DNA of 56,196 nucleotides from CAZEHO01 sp964511945 (GTDB lineage Bacteria > Actinomycetota > Acidimicrobiia > Spongiisociales > UBA11373): contig CAZEHO010000016.1 of the NCBI GenBank assembly GCA_964511945.1, positions 1-56,196 on the forward strand. The letters run 5' to 3'. Below are positions 32,826-42,618 of the stretch, piece by piece (the first letter of the stretch is position 1; each line of letters begins with the position of its first letter). The position numbers and the translations under genes are program-made. Below the pieces are notes generated by a model, which was not told the origin of the DNA, did not search any database, and saw only the letters and a list, made by a program, of their open reading frames with translations.

Positions 32826-33773
32826 ATGGCTCGTCTCTATGTGGAGGGATGGGCGCCGGAGTACGGCGCCCCGGTCGAGACCGACGATCTGCTGGTTCCT
32901 TCGGAGGGATCGGTCGATACGTCTGTGGAGCGGCGGGTGTGGGAGCCGGTCACAGGCCGGGACGATGGTGCCGTCACCATCGCGTTCGTCGACGGGGTCC
33001 GCAGAATCGATGCCAGGCTCACCCTCGACGACGCCGATCTCGGCCCGGTACCCGGTCTCTGCGCCTCATTTGGGGTGGGAGCGGTGGTGTGGGACCGCCA
33101 GGCCCGGCAGTCCAGCTTCGAAGCGATCCGAATCGAACGGATGGCGGTGCTCACCGAGGGCAAGCGCGCCACACTGCCGGCGATGCCGCCCACCCTGTTC
33201 TACCGTCCCGCCGGTGTCGCCGACCCCGATCCGGCCGCTCTGGTCCGTCACGTCCATGGTGCCATGCGGAGGGCTGAGGCCGAGACGGTGGAGGAGCTGG
33301 CGGGCGCCGGCCACATCGTCGTTGCCGATGGGCCGTTGTACGAAACGGCGGCGCGGGCAGAGACCATCGGGTACATCAAGAGCCACCGGGTTTCCTACCT
33401 CCCCGGTGAGCCGGGGAGCATCCTCGGCCGGCTCGGGGCCGGGGAACGAACCCCACTGTTCACCATCAAGGGCTACGAGCGGTACTCGTGGTATCTCCGG
33501 CTGACCGAGCGCGGTGACGGACACAGCTGGACCGGACTGGTTCGGTGTGAAGCGCCGGGCGCGCTGGCGCTCGATGATGCGGTGCGCGCTGCCGATCGAT
33601 CGGCGGCGGTGCTGCCGGAGGTCGTTTCCGAGTCGCATATCGACCCCCGCGCACCGCAGAATCTGGTTCCGATCGGGGCGCTGGAGCGGGAGCTCAGGCA
33701 CCGGCTGGGGGAGCCCGGGTTCGTGCTGAGAGAACTGCGGCGAGCGGTGACCAAACAAGGAGCGGCCGCATGA
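32826..33773 (+). CDS. nurA: NurA-domain 5'-3' nuclease
   Basis: A 315-residue NurA-family protein. The first catalytic Asp sits in IAFVDGVRRID (Asp56), the second in HIVVADGPL (Asp168). These are followed by the family IGYIKSHRV lysine segment (Lys185) and the aromatic YERYSWYLRL block. NurA acts with HerA to resect DNA ends to 3' tails. The stop overlaps the herA start (ATGA). The family call comes from motif order and from the herA-sbcD-sbcC context; overall similarity to archaeal NurA must be low. The frame can begin 42 bases earlier, but this ATG fits. Confidence 0.82.
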   Translation: MARLYVEGWAPEYGAPVETDDLLVPSEGSVDTSVERRVWEPVTGRDDGAVTIAFVDGVRRIDARLTLDDADLGPVPGLCASFGVGAVVWDRQARQSSFEAIRIERMAVLTEGKRATLPAMPPTLFYRPAGVADPDPAALVRHVHGAMRRAEAETVEELAGAGHIVVADGPLYETAARAETIGYIKSHRVSYLPGEPGSILGRLGAGERTPLFTIKGYERYSWYLRLTERGDGHSWTGLVRCEAPGALALDDAVRAADRSAAVLPEVVSESHIDPRAPQNLVPIGALERELRHRLGEPGFVLRELRRAVTKQGAAA

Positions 33774-35476
33774 GTATTGGACGAGTCGTCGGAAGCCGGC
33801 ATACCTCCACGCGGGAGTTCCGGGTCATCATCGACGAAGGCGAGTACCTGCAGCTCGACGACCTGGTCGTTGTCGCCACCGAGGTTCCCGGACGGGGCAC
33901 GGTGCACACCTACGGCGTCGTCACCGAGGTCGAGGGTCTGTTCGAGGGAGCGGCGTACGAGTCGGACACCGTGCGAATCGCCGTCGACGGCAGCATGCCG
34001 GGGGCAAAGGTTCGCTCGGCCGAAGTGTCGGTCACCCGGGTCGATCCAGAGATCTGGGTCGCTCCCGATCCCGGTGGGGAGGTTTGCCGCGCCGCCGGTG
34101 ACGACCGTTCCCGTGCGCTCTACACCGACGAAATGGATCGCCCGCTCCCGATCGGTGTCGGTCGTGACGGCGAACCGGTGCCGATCGATCTCGACTTCTT
34201 CGACGGTCGCAAGGGTGGCCATATGTCGATTTCGGGGATCAGCGGGGTCGCCACCAAGACCTCGTTCGCACTCTTCTTCCTCCGGTTGCTGACCGGGTCC
34301 CCCGAGGTGACCGGCCTCGCCGGGCGCAACCTGCGGGTGGTCGTGTTCAACGTGAAGGGTGAGGATCTGCTGTGGCTCGACAAACCCAACCGGTTCTTCG
34401 ACGAGGAGGCGGCGGCCGCTTGGCGCAAGCTCGGCGTCGAGGCAGGGCCGTTCCCCTCGGTGTCGCTGTGGGCACCACCGCGGCGCCGCTCCGGTGATGT
34501 CATGGTCGCCGACGTCGGCGGCCGCTCCGACGTCGACGTGTTTGCCTGGACCCCGCGGGAGTTCGTCGACGAGTCGCTGCTGCGGTTCCTCTTCACCGAT
34601 GCATCGGATCTGCGCAACCAGGTCTCGTTCGTCGCGGAGCGGGTTCAGGCGCAGCTGCAGCGCTACGCCGTCGATGTAATCGGGCGGCCCGGTGCCATCG
34701 TGCTGCGCGATCCGATCGAGGGGCACGCCAAGGGTGCCGCGGTCAACGCCGATCCGGGCGAGCGGGTGATCGACGATCTCGCCTCGCTGGTCGCCGCCGT
34801 CGAGGAGTTCGTGGACCCGGAGGACGGGGAGCCCGATCAGCGCTGGACCGGGCGGGTTCAGGCGGGTACGGCAAGTGCGTTCACGCGCCGGCTTCATGCA
34901 GCAGTGATGCGCCTCGGCCATCTGATCCAGGCGGGGGAGAGCCGGAGGATCGATCGGGCCCGGGCCCAGGTCACCGTGGTAGGAATCCAATCGCTGCACG
35001 AGCACGCTCAGCGTTTTGTGGTCGGGGCGCTGCTGGCAGAGGCGTTCGGGGAGAAGGAGCGTTCCGGGCAGCGGCTGCCGCTGTCGGTGGTGGTGCTCGA
35101 CGAACTGAACAAGTACGCCCCGCGCGAGGGCCATTCACCGATCAAGGACATGCTGATCGACATCGCCCAGCGGGGCCGGTCGCTCGGTGTCCTGCTCGTC
35201 GGGGCACAGCAGACGGCATCCCGGGTGGCACCCGAGGTGCTCGAGAATGCGGCCATCCGGGTGGCGGGCCGGCTCGACGCGGCTGAGGCGGAGCGCAGCG
35301 AGTACGGCTGGATGCTGCCCTCGACCAGGGCGCGAGCCCGCCTGCTCAAGCCGGGCACGATGGTGGTGTCCCAACCGGCCATCCCGGTGCCGCTGGTGGT
35401 GGACTTCCCGTATCCGCCGTGGGCCACTCGCAAGGAAGAGGTCGCCGAGGACGAGGATCCCTTTGCCGGCCTCTAG
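33770..35476 (+). CDS. herA: HerA-like DNA translocase ATPase
   Basis: A 568-residue hexameric-type pump of the HerA/FtsK superfamily. The N-terminal HAS-barrel is visible (IGRVVGS...LQLDDLVVVA...YGVVTEV). Walker A is GISGVATKT at 156-164, Walker B is VVVLDELNKYAP with Asp-Glu at 444-445. After that LLVGAQQTASRV and the ENAAIRVAGRLD segment match the sensor Gln and arginine-finger region. It would drive DNA through the NurA nuclease. ATGA overlap with nurA at the start. The P-loop is slightly unusual (VAT before Lys). Followed after 39 bases by sbcD on the same strand. Confidence 0.88.
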   Translation: MSIGRVVGSRHTSTREFRVIIDEGEYLQLDDLVVVATEVPGRGTVHTYGVVTEVEGLFEGAAYESDTVRIAVDGSMPGAKVRSAEVSVTRVDPEIWVAPDPGGEVCRAAGDDRSRALYTDEMDRPLPIGVGRDGEPVPIDLDFFDGRKGGHMSISGISGVATKTSFALFFLRLLTGSPEVTGLAGRNLRVVVFNVKGEDLLWLDKPNRFFDEEAAAAWRKLGVEAGPFPSVSLWAPPRRRSGDVMVADVGGRSDVDVFAWTPREFVDESLLRFLFTDASDLRNQVSFVAERVQAQLQRYAVDVIGRPGAIVLRDPIEGHAKGAAVNADPGERVIDDLASLVAAVEEFVDPEDGEPDQRWTGRVQAGTASAFTRRLHAAVMRLGHLIQAGESRRIDRARAQVTVVGIQSLHEHAQRFVVGALLAEAFGEKERSGQRLPLSVVVLDELNKYAPREGHSPIKDMLIDIAQRGRSLGVLLVGAQQTASRVAPEVLENAAIRVAGRLDAAEAERSEYGWMLPSTRARARLLKPGTMVVSQPAIPVPLVVDFPYPPWATRKEEVAEDEDPFAGL

Positions 35477-35515
35477 AGATTCGCTCCCTGCCCGCCCACC
35501 GATTGGGGAGCCGCG

Positions 35516-36691
35516 GTGAAGATCCTGCACACCTCGGACTGGCATGTCGGGAAGCGGCTCGGCCGCCACGACCGGATGGACGAGCATCGCGCCGCCCTCG
35601 ACGAAGTGGCCGATGTGGCGGAGCGCCACGACGTCGATCTGGTGCTGCACTCGGGTGACCTTTTCGACCGCCCGTTCCCGCCGGTCGATGCTCTCCAAGC
35701 GGCTCTCGAGGCCCTGGTCCGGCTCGGCGACGGCGGGCGCCGGCCGGTGGTGGTGGTCGCCGGGAATCACGACAGCGGCGACCTGTTCGAGGCGCTGGCG
35801 CCGTTCGTCGGGCACTTCGGCGTGCACCTCGTCGGGCGGATCAAGCCGCCGGACGACGGTGGCGTGCTGTCGTTGGACACCCCCGGGGGAGTGGCGCACG
35901 TCGCCGGATTCCCGTTCCTCCGGGCAGCTCAGACGGTCGACTTCATGGCCCGGGCCGACCGCTGGTACGGCGCCTACGCCGATCGGGTACGGCGTATCTG
36001 CGAGGCCTATTCGGACGCGGTACTCGATGCCGCCGCCGCGCGCCCCGGTGTCGGCGTGCTCGTTGCCCATTTCATGGTGGACGGGGTCACGGTCGGGCGT
36101 GATGCCCCGCGGGGGGAGCGGGAGTTGCACATCGGGGAGGCGTATGCGGCCACCGGCCAGGCGCTGCCCACCACGCTCGACTACGTGGCGCTCGGACACA
36201 TCCATGCGCCGCAGCCGGTTCCCGGCGTCGCGGTCCCGTCGGAGTACGCCGGCTCCCTGCTGCAGCTGGATTTCGGCGAGGCTGGCGAACAGAAGCGGGT
36301 TGTGATCGTCGATGCCCAGCCCGGCGTTCCGGCAACGCGTGAGAGCGTACCGTTGAGCGCCGGCCGCCCGCTCGTTCGGGCGTCGGGCGGGTGGGACGAT
36401 CTGGCGGCACGTGACGACCTCGACGATGCCTGGCTCGATCTCGTGGTGGACACCGATGGCCCCGACCCGGGCCTGATGGACCTGGCTCGCGAGCGGTTCC
36501 CCTTGGTCGTCAAGGTGCAGGCGCTCTACCACCGCCCGGACTCGGTTGCTCCGGAGACGGCCACGACGGGACGGCCGTGGTCGGACCTCTACGCCGATTA
36601 CCACCGCCAGACCTACGACGCGGCCCCCGCCCCGGCGCTGCTCGAAGCGTTCACCGCAGCCGAGGAAGCCGCCCGGGAGGCCGCGTCGTGA
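35516..36691 (+). CDS. sbcD: SbcD/Mre11 exonuclease subunit
   Basis: The Mre11-type metallophosphoesterase of 391 residues. All phosphodiesterase motifs are present: SDWHVG near residue 7, SGDLFDRP, GNHDSGDL, VAHFMVDG and LGHIHAPQ. A C-terminal capping domain extends to the end. It pairs with SbcC to open and trim DNA hairpins and blocked ends. GTG start with GGGGAG upstream. Its stop overlaps the sbcC start (GTGA), so subunits are made together. An upstream partner pair, nurA-herA, completes an archaeal-type end-resection set. Confidence 0.95.
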   Translation: MKILHTSDWHVGKRLGRHDRMDEHRAALDEVADVAERHDVDLVLHSGDLFDRPFPPVDALQAALEALVRLGDGGRRPVVVVAGNHDSGDLFEALAPFVGHFGVHLVGRIKPPDDGGVLSLDTPGGVAHVAGFPFLRAAQTVDFMARADRWYGAYADRVRRICEAYSDAVLDAAAARPGVGVLVAHFMVDGVTVGRDAPRGERELHIGEAYAATGQALPTTLDYVALGHIHAPQPVPGVAVPSEYAGSLLQLDFGEAGEQKRVVIVDAQPGVPATRESVPLSAGRPLVRASGGWDDLAARDDLDDAWLDLVVDTDGPDPGLMDLARERFPLVVKVQALYHRPDSVAPETATTGRPWSDLYADYHRQTYDAAPAPALLEAFTAAEEAAREAAS

Positions 36692-39207
36692 GACCGCTGC
36701 AGCTCACGCTCGATGGATTCCGGTCCTACGGGGAAGCAACCACGTTCGAGTGGGAGGGCCGCCATCTGGTTGGCATCGTCGGCCCCATCGGCAGCGGGAA
36801 GTCGTCGATCCTTGACGGTGTGGCTTTTGCGCTGTACGGGAAGACGCCCCGGGTGGAACGCGACGTCCGGAGCCTCATCCATCAGCGCCGCGACGAGGGG
36901 AAGGTGTCGCTGACGTTCGAGGTCGACGGGATGCAGTGGGAGGCGGTCCGGGCGCTGCGGCGCAAGGGTGCATCGGCCCACACCCTGTATCGGATTGTCG
37001 ACGGCGAGCGGCATGAAGAGGTCGATCGGGCTCGCGAGATGACCGAGCGGGTCACGGAGTTGCTCGGCCTCGATTGGGATGCTTTCCGCCGCTCGGTGCT
37101 GCTCGCCCAGAACCAGTTCGCCGGCTTCCTCGAGGCAACCGGAACGCAGCGCAATGAGGTGCTCAAGGGCGTGTTTGCGTTCGACGGTCTCGATGCGATG
37201 CGGGATGTGGTGAAGGGATGGCTTGATGAAGCCGACCGGGCCCTCGCCAAACTGGCGGCGCTGCAGGAGAAGGCGGCGGCCGACCGCGAGGATCTGAGTT
37301 CGGCGACGGGGCAGCGCACCTCACTGGCGGAACGGCTCGAACGGCTCGAGGCGGTCTCCGATGAAATCACGGGTGCCGAGCGTGAACGGGCGGACGTGCA
37401 ACGGGCGCTCGAAAAGGCCAGGGCCGACATGGTCCGGCTCGGCGAACTCGCCGGGCGGCTGCCCGAGCGGGAGCGGGTGGAGGAGGTGCTCGGTCAGGCG
37501 ATGACCGGTGCGGAAGCGATGTCCGCAGCTGAAGCTGCCGTGGCTTCCGCCCGCGAGGCCGCGGACGCCGCCGCATCGAGACGCTCGGCCATCGTCGAGT
37601 TGGTTGGTGGGGCGGCGGTCCTCGACGAGGCGGCGGCCCTGGTTGGGGGCCTCGTCGCCGAGCGGAATTCGGCCCGGGCCGCCGCGGACGCCTCGATCCG
37701 TGCCGGCAAAGCGGTCACCGATGCCGGGAACGCACTGCGCTCCGCCGAACAGTCCGCAGTCACCTTGGTGGGGTCGGCAGCCGATGCCGAGGCCGCGCTC
37801 GATCAGGCCGGTGCCCGGGTCGCGGACGCTCGAACTGCACTCCACGAGGCCCGGCATCGCTCGATGGCAATCAGTGTGCGATCCGAACTGGTCGCCGGCG
37901 AGCCGTGCCCGGTGTGCCTCCAGGAGGTTGCGGCGGTACCGCCGGGGGATGGCGATCCGGACGTCGGCGCCGCCGACGCTGCACTACAGAAGGCCGAGAC
38001 TGCCGAAGCTGCGGCCCGGACTCGGGCAACTGCAGCAGCGGCCGACCTGGCGGGCGTTCGAACCACGGTGGAACAGGTTCGCACCCAGGAGCAGGCTGCC
38101 CTCGCCGCTCGAGACGAGGCGGCCGCTGTTACCGCCGCCGGGCAGAAACGAGTAGCGGAGATCGAAACCCGTCTCGGCGGCATGCTCGGAGACGGTGATC
38201 CGGAGGAGGTCCTGGGCAAGCTCCGTTCCGAATTGGCCGCGGCCGATGAGGCGGTGGCGGAGACAACCGGCGGTGTCCGGGCTGCATTGAACGAACGAGA
38301 CACCGCTGCCGCCGCCGCTGCCAAGAGCCGTGAAGCCGTCGCGGCGCTGGCGACCGAGGTGGCGGCCATCGGGGCACTGCTGGATGTCGATGTGGATGCG
38401 CCGGCGGAGCCGGTCGCCCTCGGGCGCGTCCTCGACACGATCCGCGGTACCTGGGTGGATGCCAACAAGGCCGCCGAGGCCGCCGCCGCCGGTGCAGCCG
38501 GCCGGTTGGAGCAGATCTCCACCCGCCGCGGCGAGTTCCTCCTCGGCGCCGGCCTCCAACCGGACGCCGATTTCTCCGCGGCGCTGACCGCTGCGATCCA
38601 GGAGGTCGCCACGATCGACGCCCGGATCGCGCTGCTGCAGGAACGGCTCGCCGATCTGGATCGTCTGGAGACATCGGAGCAGGAGACGCTGGAGCGGCGG
38701 GCGATGCTCGACCGTCTCCACGGTGATCTCGCCCCATCACGATTCCAAGCATTTGTGTTGGACGAGTACCGGAGGGCGTTGGCAGAGCTCGGCAGCGAGC
38801 AGTTCGAAGTGCTCAGCGGTGGCCGCTATCGCTTCAGCGACGACGGGGCCTTCGACGTGGTGGATCTCACCGCCGCGGAGCAGACCAGGTCGGCCGACTC
38901 GCTTTCGGGTGGAGAGACCTTTCTTGCATCACTGGCTCTCGCCCTGGCCCTGGCCGAGATGGTTTCGCGTCAGGGTGGCCGCCTCGACGCCTTTTTCCTC
39001 GATGAGGGGTTCGGCAGCCTCGACGCCGAGCATCTGGATCTGGCGATGGAGGGTGTCGAACGGCTCGTTGCCGGCGCCGATCGGCTCGTGGTCGTCGTCA
39101 GCCACGTGGCTGCGCTCCAGGAGCGTCTCGAGGACCTCATCCGGCTTGACAAGGATCCGCTGAGCGGAACGACCCGGGTGCAGTCCGGCGCAGGGCCCGC
39201 TCGGTAG
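36688..39207 (+). CDS. sbcC: SbcC/Rad50 SMC-type ATPase subunit
   Basis: The Rad50-type ATPase, 839 residues, closer in length to archaeal Rad50 (about 880) than to E. coli SbcC (about 1050). LTLDGFRSYGEA and Walker A GPIGSGKSS open it, the QNQFAGFLEA block follows, then long Ala/Glu coiled coils around a zinc hook CPVC at residues 407-410. The C-terminal lobe has LSGGETFLASLALALAL and FFLDEGFGSLD for ATP hydrolysis. GGGAGG precedes the GTG. Last gene of the nurA-herA-sbcD-sbcC unit. Confidence 0.96.
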   Translation: MRPLQLTLDGFRSYGEATTFEWEGRHLVGIVGPIGSGKSSILDGVAFALYGKTPRVERDVRSLIHQRRDEGKVSLTFEVDGMQWEAVRALRRKGASAHTLYRIVDGERHEEVDRAREMTERVTELLGLDWDAFRRSVLLAQNQFAGFLEATGTQRNEVLKGVFAFDGLDAMRDVVKGWLDEADRALAKLAALQEKAAADREDLSSATGQRTSLAERLERLEAVSDEITGAERERADVQRALEKARADMVRLGELAGRLPERERVEEVLGQAMTGAEAMSAAEAAVASAREAADAAASRRSAIVELVGGAAVLDEAAALVGGLVAERNSARAAADASIRAGKAVTDAGNALRSAEQSAVTLVGSAADAEAALDQAGARVADARTALHEARHRSMAISVRSELVAGEPCPVCLQEVAAVPPGDGDPDVGAADAALQKAETAEAAARTRATAAAADLAGVRTTVEQVRTQEQAALAARDEAAAVTAAGQKRVAEIETRLGGMLGDGDPEEVLGKLRSELAAADEAVAETTGGVRAALNERDTAAAAAAKSREAVAALATEVAAIGALLDVDVDAPAEPVALGRVLDTIRGTWVDANKAAEAAAAGAAGRLEQISTRRGEFLLGAGLQPDADFSAALTAAIQEVATIDARIALLQERLADLDRLETSEQETLERRAMLDRLHGDLAPSRFQAFVLDEYRRALAELGSEQFEVLSGGRYRFSDDGAFDVVDLTAAEQTRSADSLSGGETFLASLALALALAEMVSRQGGRLDAFFLDEGFGSLDAEHLDLAMEGVERLVAGADRLVVVVSHVAALQERLEDLIRLDKDPLSGTTRVQSGAGPAR

Positions 39208-39231
39208 CCTGGCGCGAGCGCGAGGAGCCGC

Positions 39232-40362
39232 ATGGGACCGCTTGCCGGCATCAGGGTGATCGAACTCGCGGGGCTGGCCCCGGGTCCTTTCTGCGCCATG
39301 ATGCTGGCCGATCTCGGAGCCGAGGTCATCCGGGTCGACCGGGTGCATACGGCCGGCGCACCCCCGCCGCCGGATCCACTGGCTCGGAGCAGACGATCGA
39401 TCGCGCTCGATCTGAAGCATCCCGATGGGGTGGCGGTGGTACTCGAGCTGATCGCCGGCGCCGATGTGCTGATCGAGGGCATGCGTCCCGGGGTGGCGGA
39501 ACGCCTCGGCATCGGGCCCGAACCGTGCCTGGAGAGGAACCCCCGGCTCGTGTACGGGCGCATGACCGGCTGGGGGCAGGGGGGTCCGTTGGCCCCGGCG
39601 GCCGGTCACGACATCGATTACCTCGCGGTGGCCGGAGCGCTCGAGCCGATCGGGCGGGCCGACAGCCCGCCGGTTCCGCCGATCAACATGATCGCCGACT
39701 TCGGCGGGGGCGGGATGCTGCTGGCGTTCGGGATCGCCGCAGCATTGCTCGAACGGGAACGTTCCGGTGCCGGCCAGGTAATCGATGCCGCGATGGTGGA
39801 CGGGTCAGCTCTCATGACCTCGATGATCCACACCATGCGCGCCGACGGACGCTGGATCGACGAACGGGGGAGCAACCTGCTCGATTCCGGAGCGCCGTTC
39901 TACGACACCTACGAAACTGCCGACGGCCGGTTTGTGGCGATCGGGGCCCTCGAGCCGCAGTTCTATCAGGACCTGCTCGCCGGTCTCGGTCTCGACCCGG
40001 CAGAGCTCCCGGCTCAATACGACCGTTCCGGCTGGCCGGAGCTGCGGCGGCTGTTCGGATCGGTGCTGAGGACCCGCACCCGGGACGATTGGGTTCGCCA
40101 CTTCGCAGATCTCGACGCCTGCTTCGCACCGGTGATGGCCCCCGGCGAAGCTCCGGGTCATCCACACAATCGGCACCGGAACACCTTCATCCGAGTCGGG
40201 GACATGGAGCAGCCCGCACCGGCACCTCGCTTCGGTCGTTCCATCCCTGCCGCACCGGAGCCGGCCCCGGCACCCGGTGCCCACACCGACGAAGTGCTCG
40301 CCGAGCTGGGGTTCGATCCCGGCCGTATTGAGTCGCTGCGGGCGTCACGAGCAATCGCCTGA
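39232..40362 (+). CDS. CaiB/BaiF CoA-transferase family, alpha-methylacyl-CoA racemase-like
   Basis: A 376-residue type III CoA-transferase-fold enzyme. GIRVIELAGLAPGPFCAMMLADLGAEVIRVD is family-diagnostic. The GHDIDYLAVAGAL segment supplies the His and NMIADFGGGG the Asp used as the acid/base pair in alpha-methylacyl-CoA racemase, and the normal transferase aspartate site is replaced accordingly. So racemisation of 2-methylacyl-CoA is more likely than CoA transfer. GAGGAG before the ATG; 24 bases after sbcC, but the functions appear unrelated. Confidence 0.88.
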   Translation: MGPLAGIRVIELAGLAPGPFCAMMLADLGAEVIRVDRVHTAGAPPPPDPLARSRRSIALDLKHPDGVAVVLELIAGADVLIEGMRPGVAERLGIGPEPCLERNPRLVYGRMTGWGQGGPLAPAAGHDIDYLAVAGALEPIGRADSPPVPPINMIADFGGGGMLLAFGIAAALLERERSGAGQVIDAAMVDGSALMTSMIHTMRADGRWIDERGSNLLDSGAPFYDTYETADGRFVAIGALEPQFYQDLLAGLGLDPAELPAQYDRSGWPELRRLFGSVLRTRTRDDWVRHFADLDACFAPVMAPGEAPGHPHNRHRNTFIRVGDMEQPAPAPRFGRSIPAAPEPAPAPGAHTDEVLAELGFDPGRIESLRASRAIA

Positions 40363-40459
40363 CCTCTGCGCTGCAGACGCTTCCGGGGGGTGGCGCACCA
40401 ACGACCGCGGATGCCTGGGGTCGGACTCCGGTCCGCTCCCACACGATTGGACGACGCGG

Positions 40460-41653
40460 TCAGGCCCCGGAGACGTCTCGAGCCGACCGCCAAGCCTGGC
40501 GGATCCGGACCCGGGCTCCCGACTGCAGCAGCGCTCCACGGTAGATCCGGGCGGCTCCGGCGATCACTCCGTAGATGGCCACCGCCATCAGCACGAGCCC
40601 AAGAGCGATCTCCCATGGGGCTGCGGCATCCAGTGCGATCCGGGCCGGAAACGCGATGGGTGCCACCGAAGGGACGAGCGACAACAGCCGGGAGGCGAGG
40701 CCGTCCGGATTGGGGAGGACCACGATGAAGGTCGCAAGGTAGGAGATGACCGCGGCAATGCCGATGGGCAACGCAGCCGCCTGGGCGTCCTCCTGCCGCG
40801 ACACCAGCGACCCTGCCGCGGCGTTGATCACCGCGTAGAAGGCGAACCCGAGCAAGAACCATACGATCGACCACAGGGCGACCGGAAGCGCGGCGTCGGG
40901 GAGCTCGAAGAGGTCCAGGGTGATGCCGGTGAACAGGGAGATGGCGATCAGCAGCAGCAGTTGGCCCAGGCCCAGGATCCCGATCCCGAGAACCTTGCCG
41001 GCCAGCATTGTGCGGATGGGCACGGCCGCCACGACCAGTTCGACCACCCGGTTCGTTTTCTCCTCGAGGACCCCGATCAACACCCACTGGCCGTAGGTCG
41101 AGATCACGATGAACAGCAGGATGACCCCTGCGATCGCAACGCCCACGGCATCGCCGGTGTTCTCCTCGGGGTCGCCGAGATCCTCGACCTCAACCCGGCC
41201 TCCGGGCACCAGGACATCGAGCGCTTCCTCGTCGCTCAGTCCGGCGCCGAGCAGGCGCTGGACGAACTGAGTCTGCTGGAGGGCGAGCGTGAGCACGGTC
41301 TTGAGTTGATCGCCACCGTTGTCGACCAGCACCGAGTCGACATCGATGATGACCGCATCCACATCTCCGGCATCGAGCGCGGCTTCGGCCGATACCCGGT
41401 TCGGCAGCCGCACGGTGTCGACGAGCACCCCGGTGGCAGTCGCGGCGACGTCGAGTGAATCGTCGAAGGTTCGAGGGAGTTCGGCGGCGATCCCGATCGT
41501 GTAGGCCGGGGGCCCGTCGTCGTCGGAGGTGAGCACGACCACGACGATGATGCCGATCATGAGAATCAGCGTGAATACCGTCGAGCCGATGAACGCCTTC
41601 GATCGAAGCCGCTCCCGCAGTTCGCGCACCGCGATGAGCAGAAGATCCTTCAC
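40460..41653 (-). CDS. ABC-2 permease (NatB-like)
   Basis: A 397-residue permease. One N-terminal membrane segment (FTLILMIGIIVVVVL) is followed by a ~150-residue extracytoplasmic domain and then five to six clustered membrane segments including VLEEKTNRVVELVVAAVP, the ABC-2/NatB hallmark. The order fits sodium/efflux exporters of the NatAB kind. GTG start overlapping the stop of the ATPase gene (GTGA). Substrate unknown. Confidence 0.9.
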   Translation of the reverse strand: MKDLLLIAVRELRERLRSKAFIGSTVFTLILMIGIIVVVVLTSDDDGPPAYTIGIAAELPRTFDDSLDVAATATGVLVDTVRLPNRVSAEAALDAGDVDAVIIDVDSVLVDNGGDQLKTVLTLALQQTQFVQRLLGAGLSDEEALDVLVPGGRVEVEDLGDPEENTGDAVGVAIAGVILLFIVISTYGQWVLIGVLEEKTNRVVELVVAAVPIRTMLAGKVLGIGILGLGQLLLLIAISLFTGITLDLFELPDAALPVALWSIVWFLLGFAFYAVINAAAGSLVSRQEDAQAAALPIGIAAVISYLATFIVVLPNPDGLASRLLSLVPSVAPIAFPARIALDAAAPWEIALGLVLMAVAIYGVIAGAARIYRGALLQSGARVRIRQAWRSARDVSGA

Positions 41654-42561
41654 GAGTTCACCGCTTCGCGGAAGAGGTCCGAGAGCCGGGGTGGCTCGAA
41701 GGTGAATCGCCTGACCGGCCCGGCGGCAGAGGCATCGTCGAGGAGCGCCGCCGGATCGGTGTCGGACGGCACGAGGAATGCCGCCCCGCCGTCGTGACGC
41801 TCCAGTGCGATGACCCCTGGGACCGGCGGCGCCCAGCCGGTTCCACCCTCGATCTCGATCTCGAGGTGGCGATGGGCCGCCGACTCGCGGACCGAGCGCA
41901 GGTCACCGCTGAGCACCACCGTGCCGCGGTGGATGATGGCGATGTCGTCGCAGACGTCCTCGACGAGATCGAGCTGATGGCTCGAGAACACCACTGCGAC
42001 TCCGGCGGCTGCCTGTTCCCGGATGATCCCGCTCATGGCGTCTGCCCCCATTGGGTCCAACCCCGAGAACGGCTCGTCGAGGACCAGCAGCTCGGGGCCG
42101 TGCACCAGGGCGGCGGCAAGCTGCACCCGCTGCTGGTTGCCGTGCGAGAGTTGCTCGAGACGATCTCCGGCACGACCCGTTAGTCCCAGCCGGTCGAGCC
42201 ATGCGGCGGCAGCGTCGGCTGCAGCGGTCGATCCGAGCCGATGGATCCGGGCCAGCCAGGTGAGTTGTTCGGCTGTGCGCATCTTCGGGTAGAGGCCCCG
42301 CTGCTCGGGCATGTAGCCGAAACGGCGGCGGCGATCGCGGTCGATGGGCAGGCCATTCCAGGTCACGGTTCCACAATCGAGTGCAACGAGGCCGAAGATC
42401 GCTCGCATGGCTGTGGTCTTCCCGGCCCCGTTCGGTCCGAGGAAGCCGACGACCCTGCCCGGCGCCGCGGTGAAGGATGCCCGATCAAGTGCCACGACGT
42501 CGCCGTAGCGCTTGCTGAGGTTCTCGAGGCCGAGCACGGTTGCGATGGTGGCCCGGCACAT
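41650..42561 (-). CDS. ABC transporter ATP-binding protein (NatA-like)
   Basis: A 303-residue ATPase partner of the permease at 40460. Walker A GPNGAGKTT near residue 43, signature LSHGNQQRV (His in place of Gly at its third position), Walker B LLVLDEPFSGLDP, and FSSHQLDLVEDVC. The reading frame runs open nearly 2 kb further upstream, through the divergent ychF and rck genes, but those parts are shadow; the ATG at 42561 or GTG at 42537 begins the ATPase N-terminus (GLENLSKRYGD). It diverges from ychF across 57 bases. Confidence 0.9.
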   Translation of the reverse strand: MCRATIATVLGLENLSKRYGDVVALDRASFTAAPGRVVGFLGPNGAGKTTAMRAIFGLVALDCGTVTWNGLPIDRDRRRRFGYMPEQRGLYPKMRTAEQLTWLARIHRLGSTAAADAAAAWLDRLGLTGRAGDRLEQLSHGNQQRVQLAAALVHGPELLVLDEPFSGLDPMGADAMSGIIREQAAAGVAVVFSSHQLDLVEDVCDDIAIIHRGTVVLSGDLRSVRESAAHRHLEIEIEGGTGWAPPVPGVIALERHDGGAAFLVPSDTDPAALLDDASAAGPVRRFTFEPPRLSDLFREAVNS

Positions 42562-42618
42562 GAGGTTCCGCAAGCCCGCACACTCGGCCGCCGTCCTGCA
42601 TCCCGGTACGATCGGTTC

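Noticed and set aside
32826..35476. NurA/HerA pair as a phage-defence system (HerA-Sir2 or HerA-DUF4297 type)
   Set aside because: No Sir2, DUF4297 or other toxin-like effector is present. Coupling to sbcD/sbcC and housekeeping neighbours fits DNA repair better.
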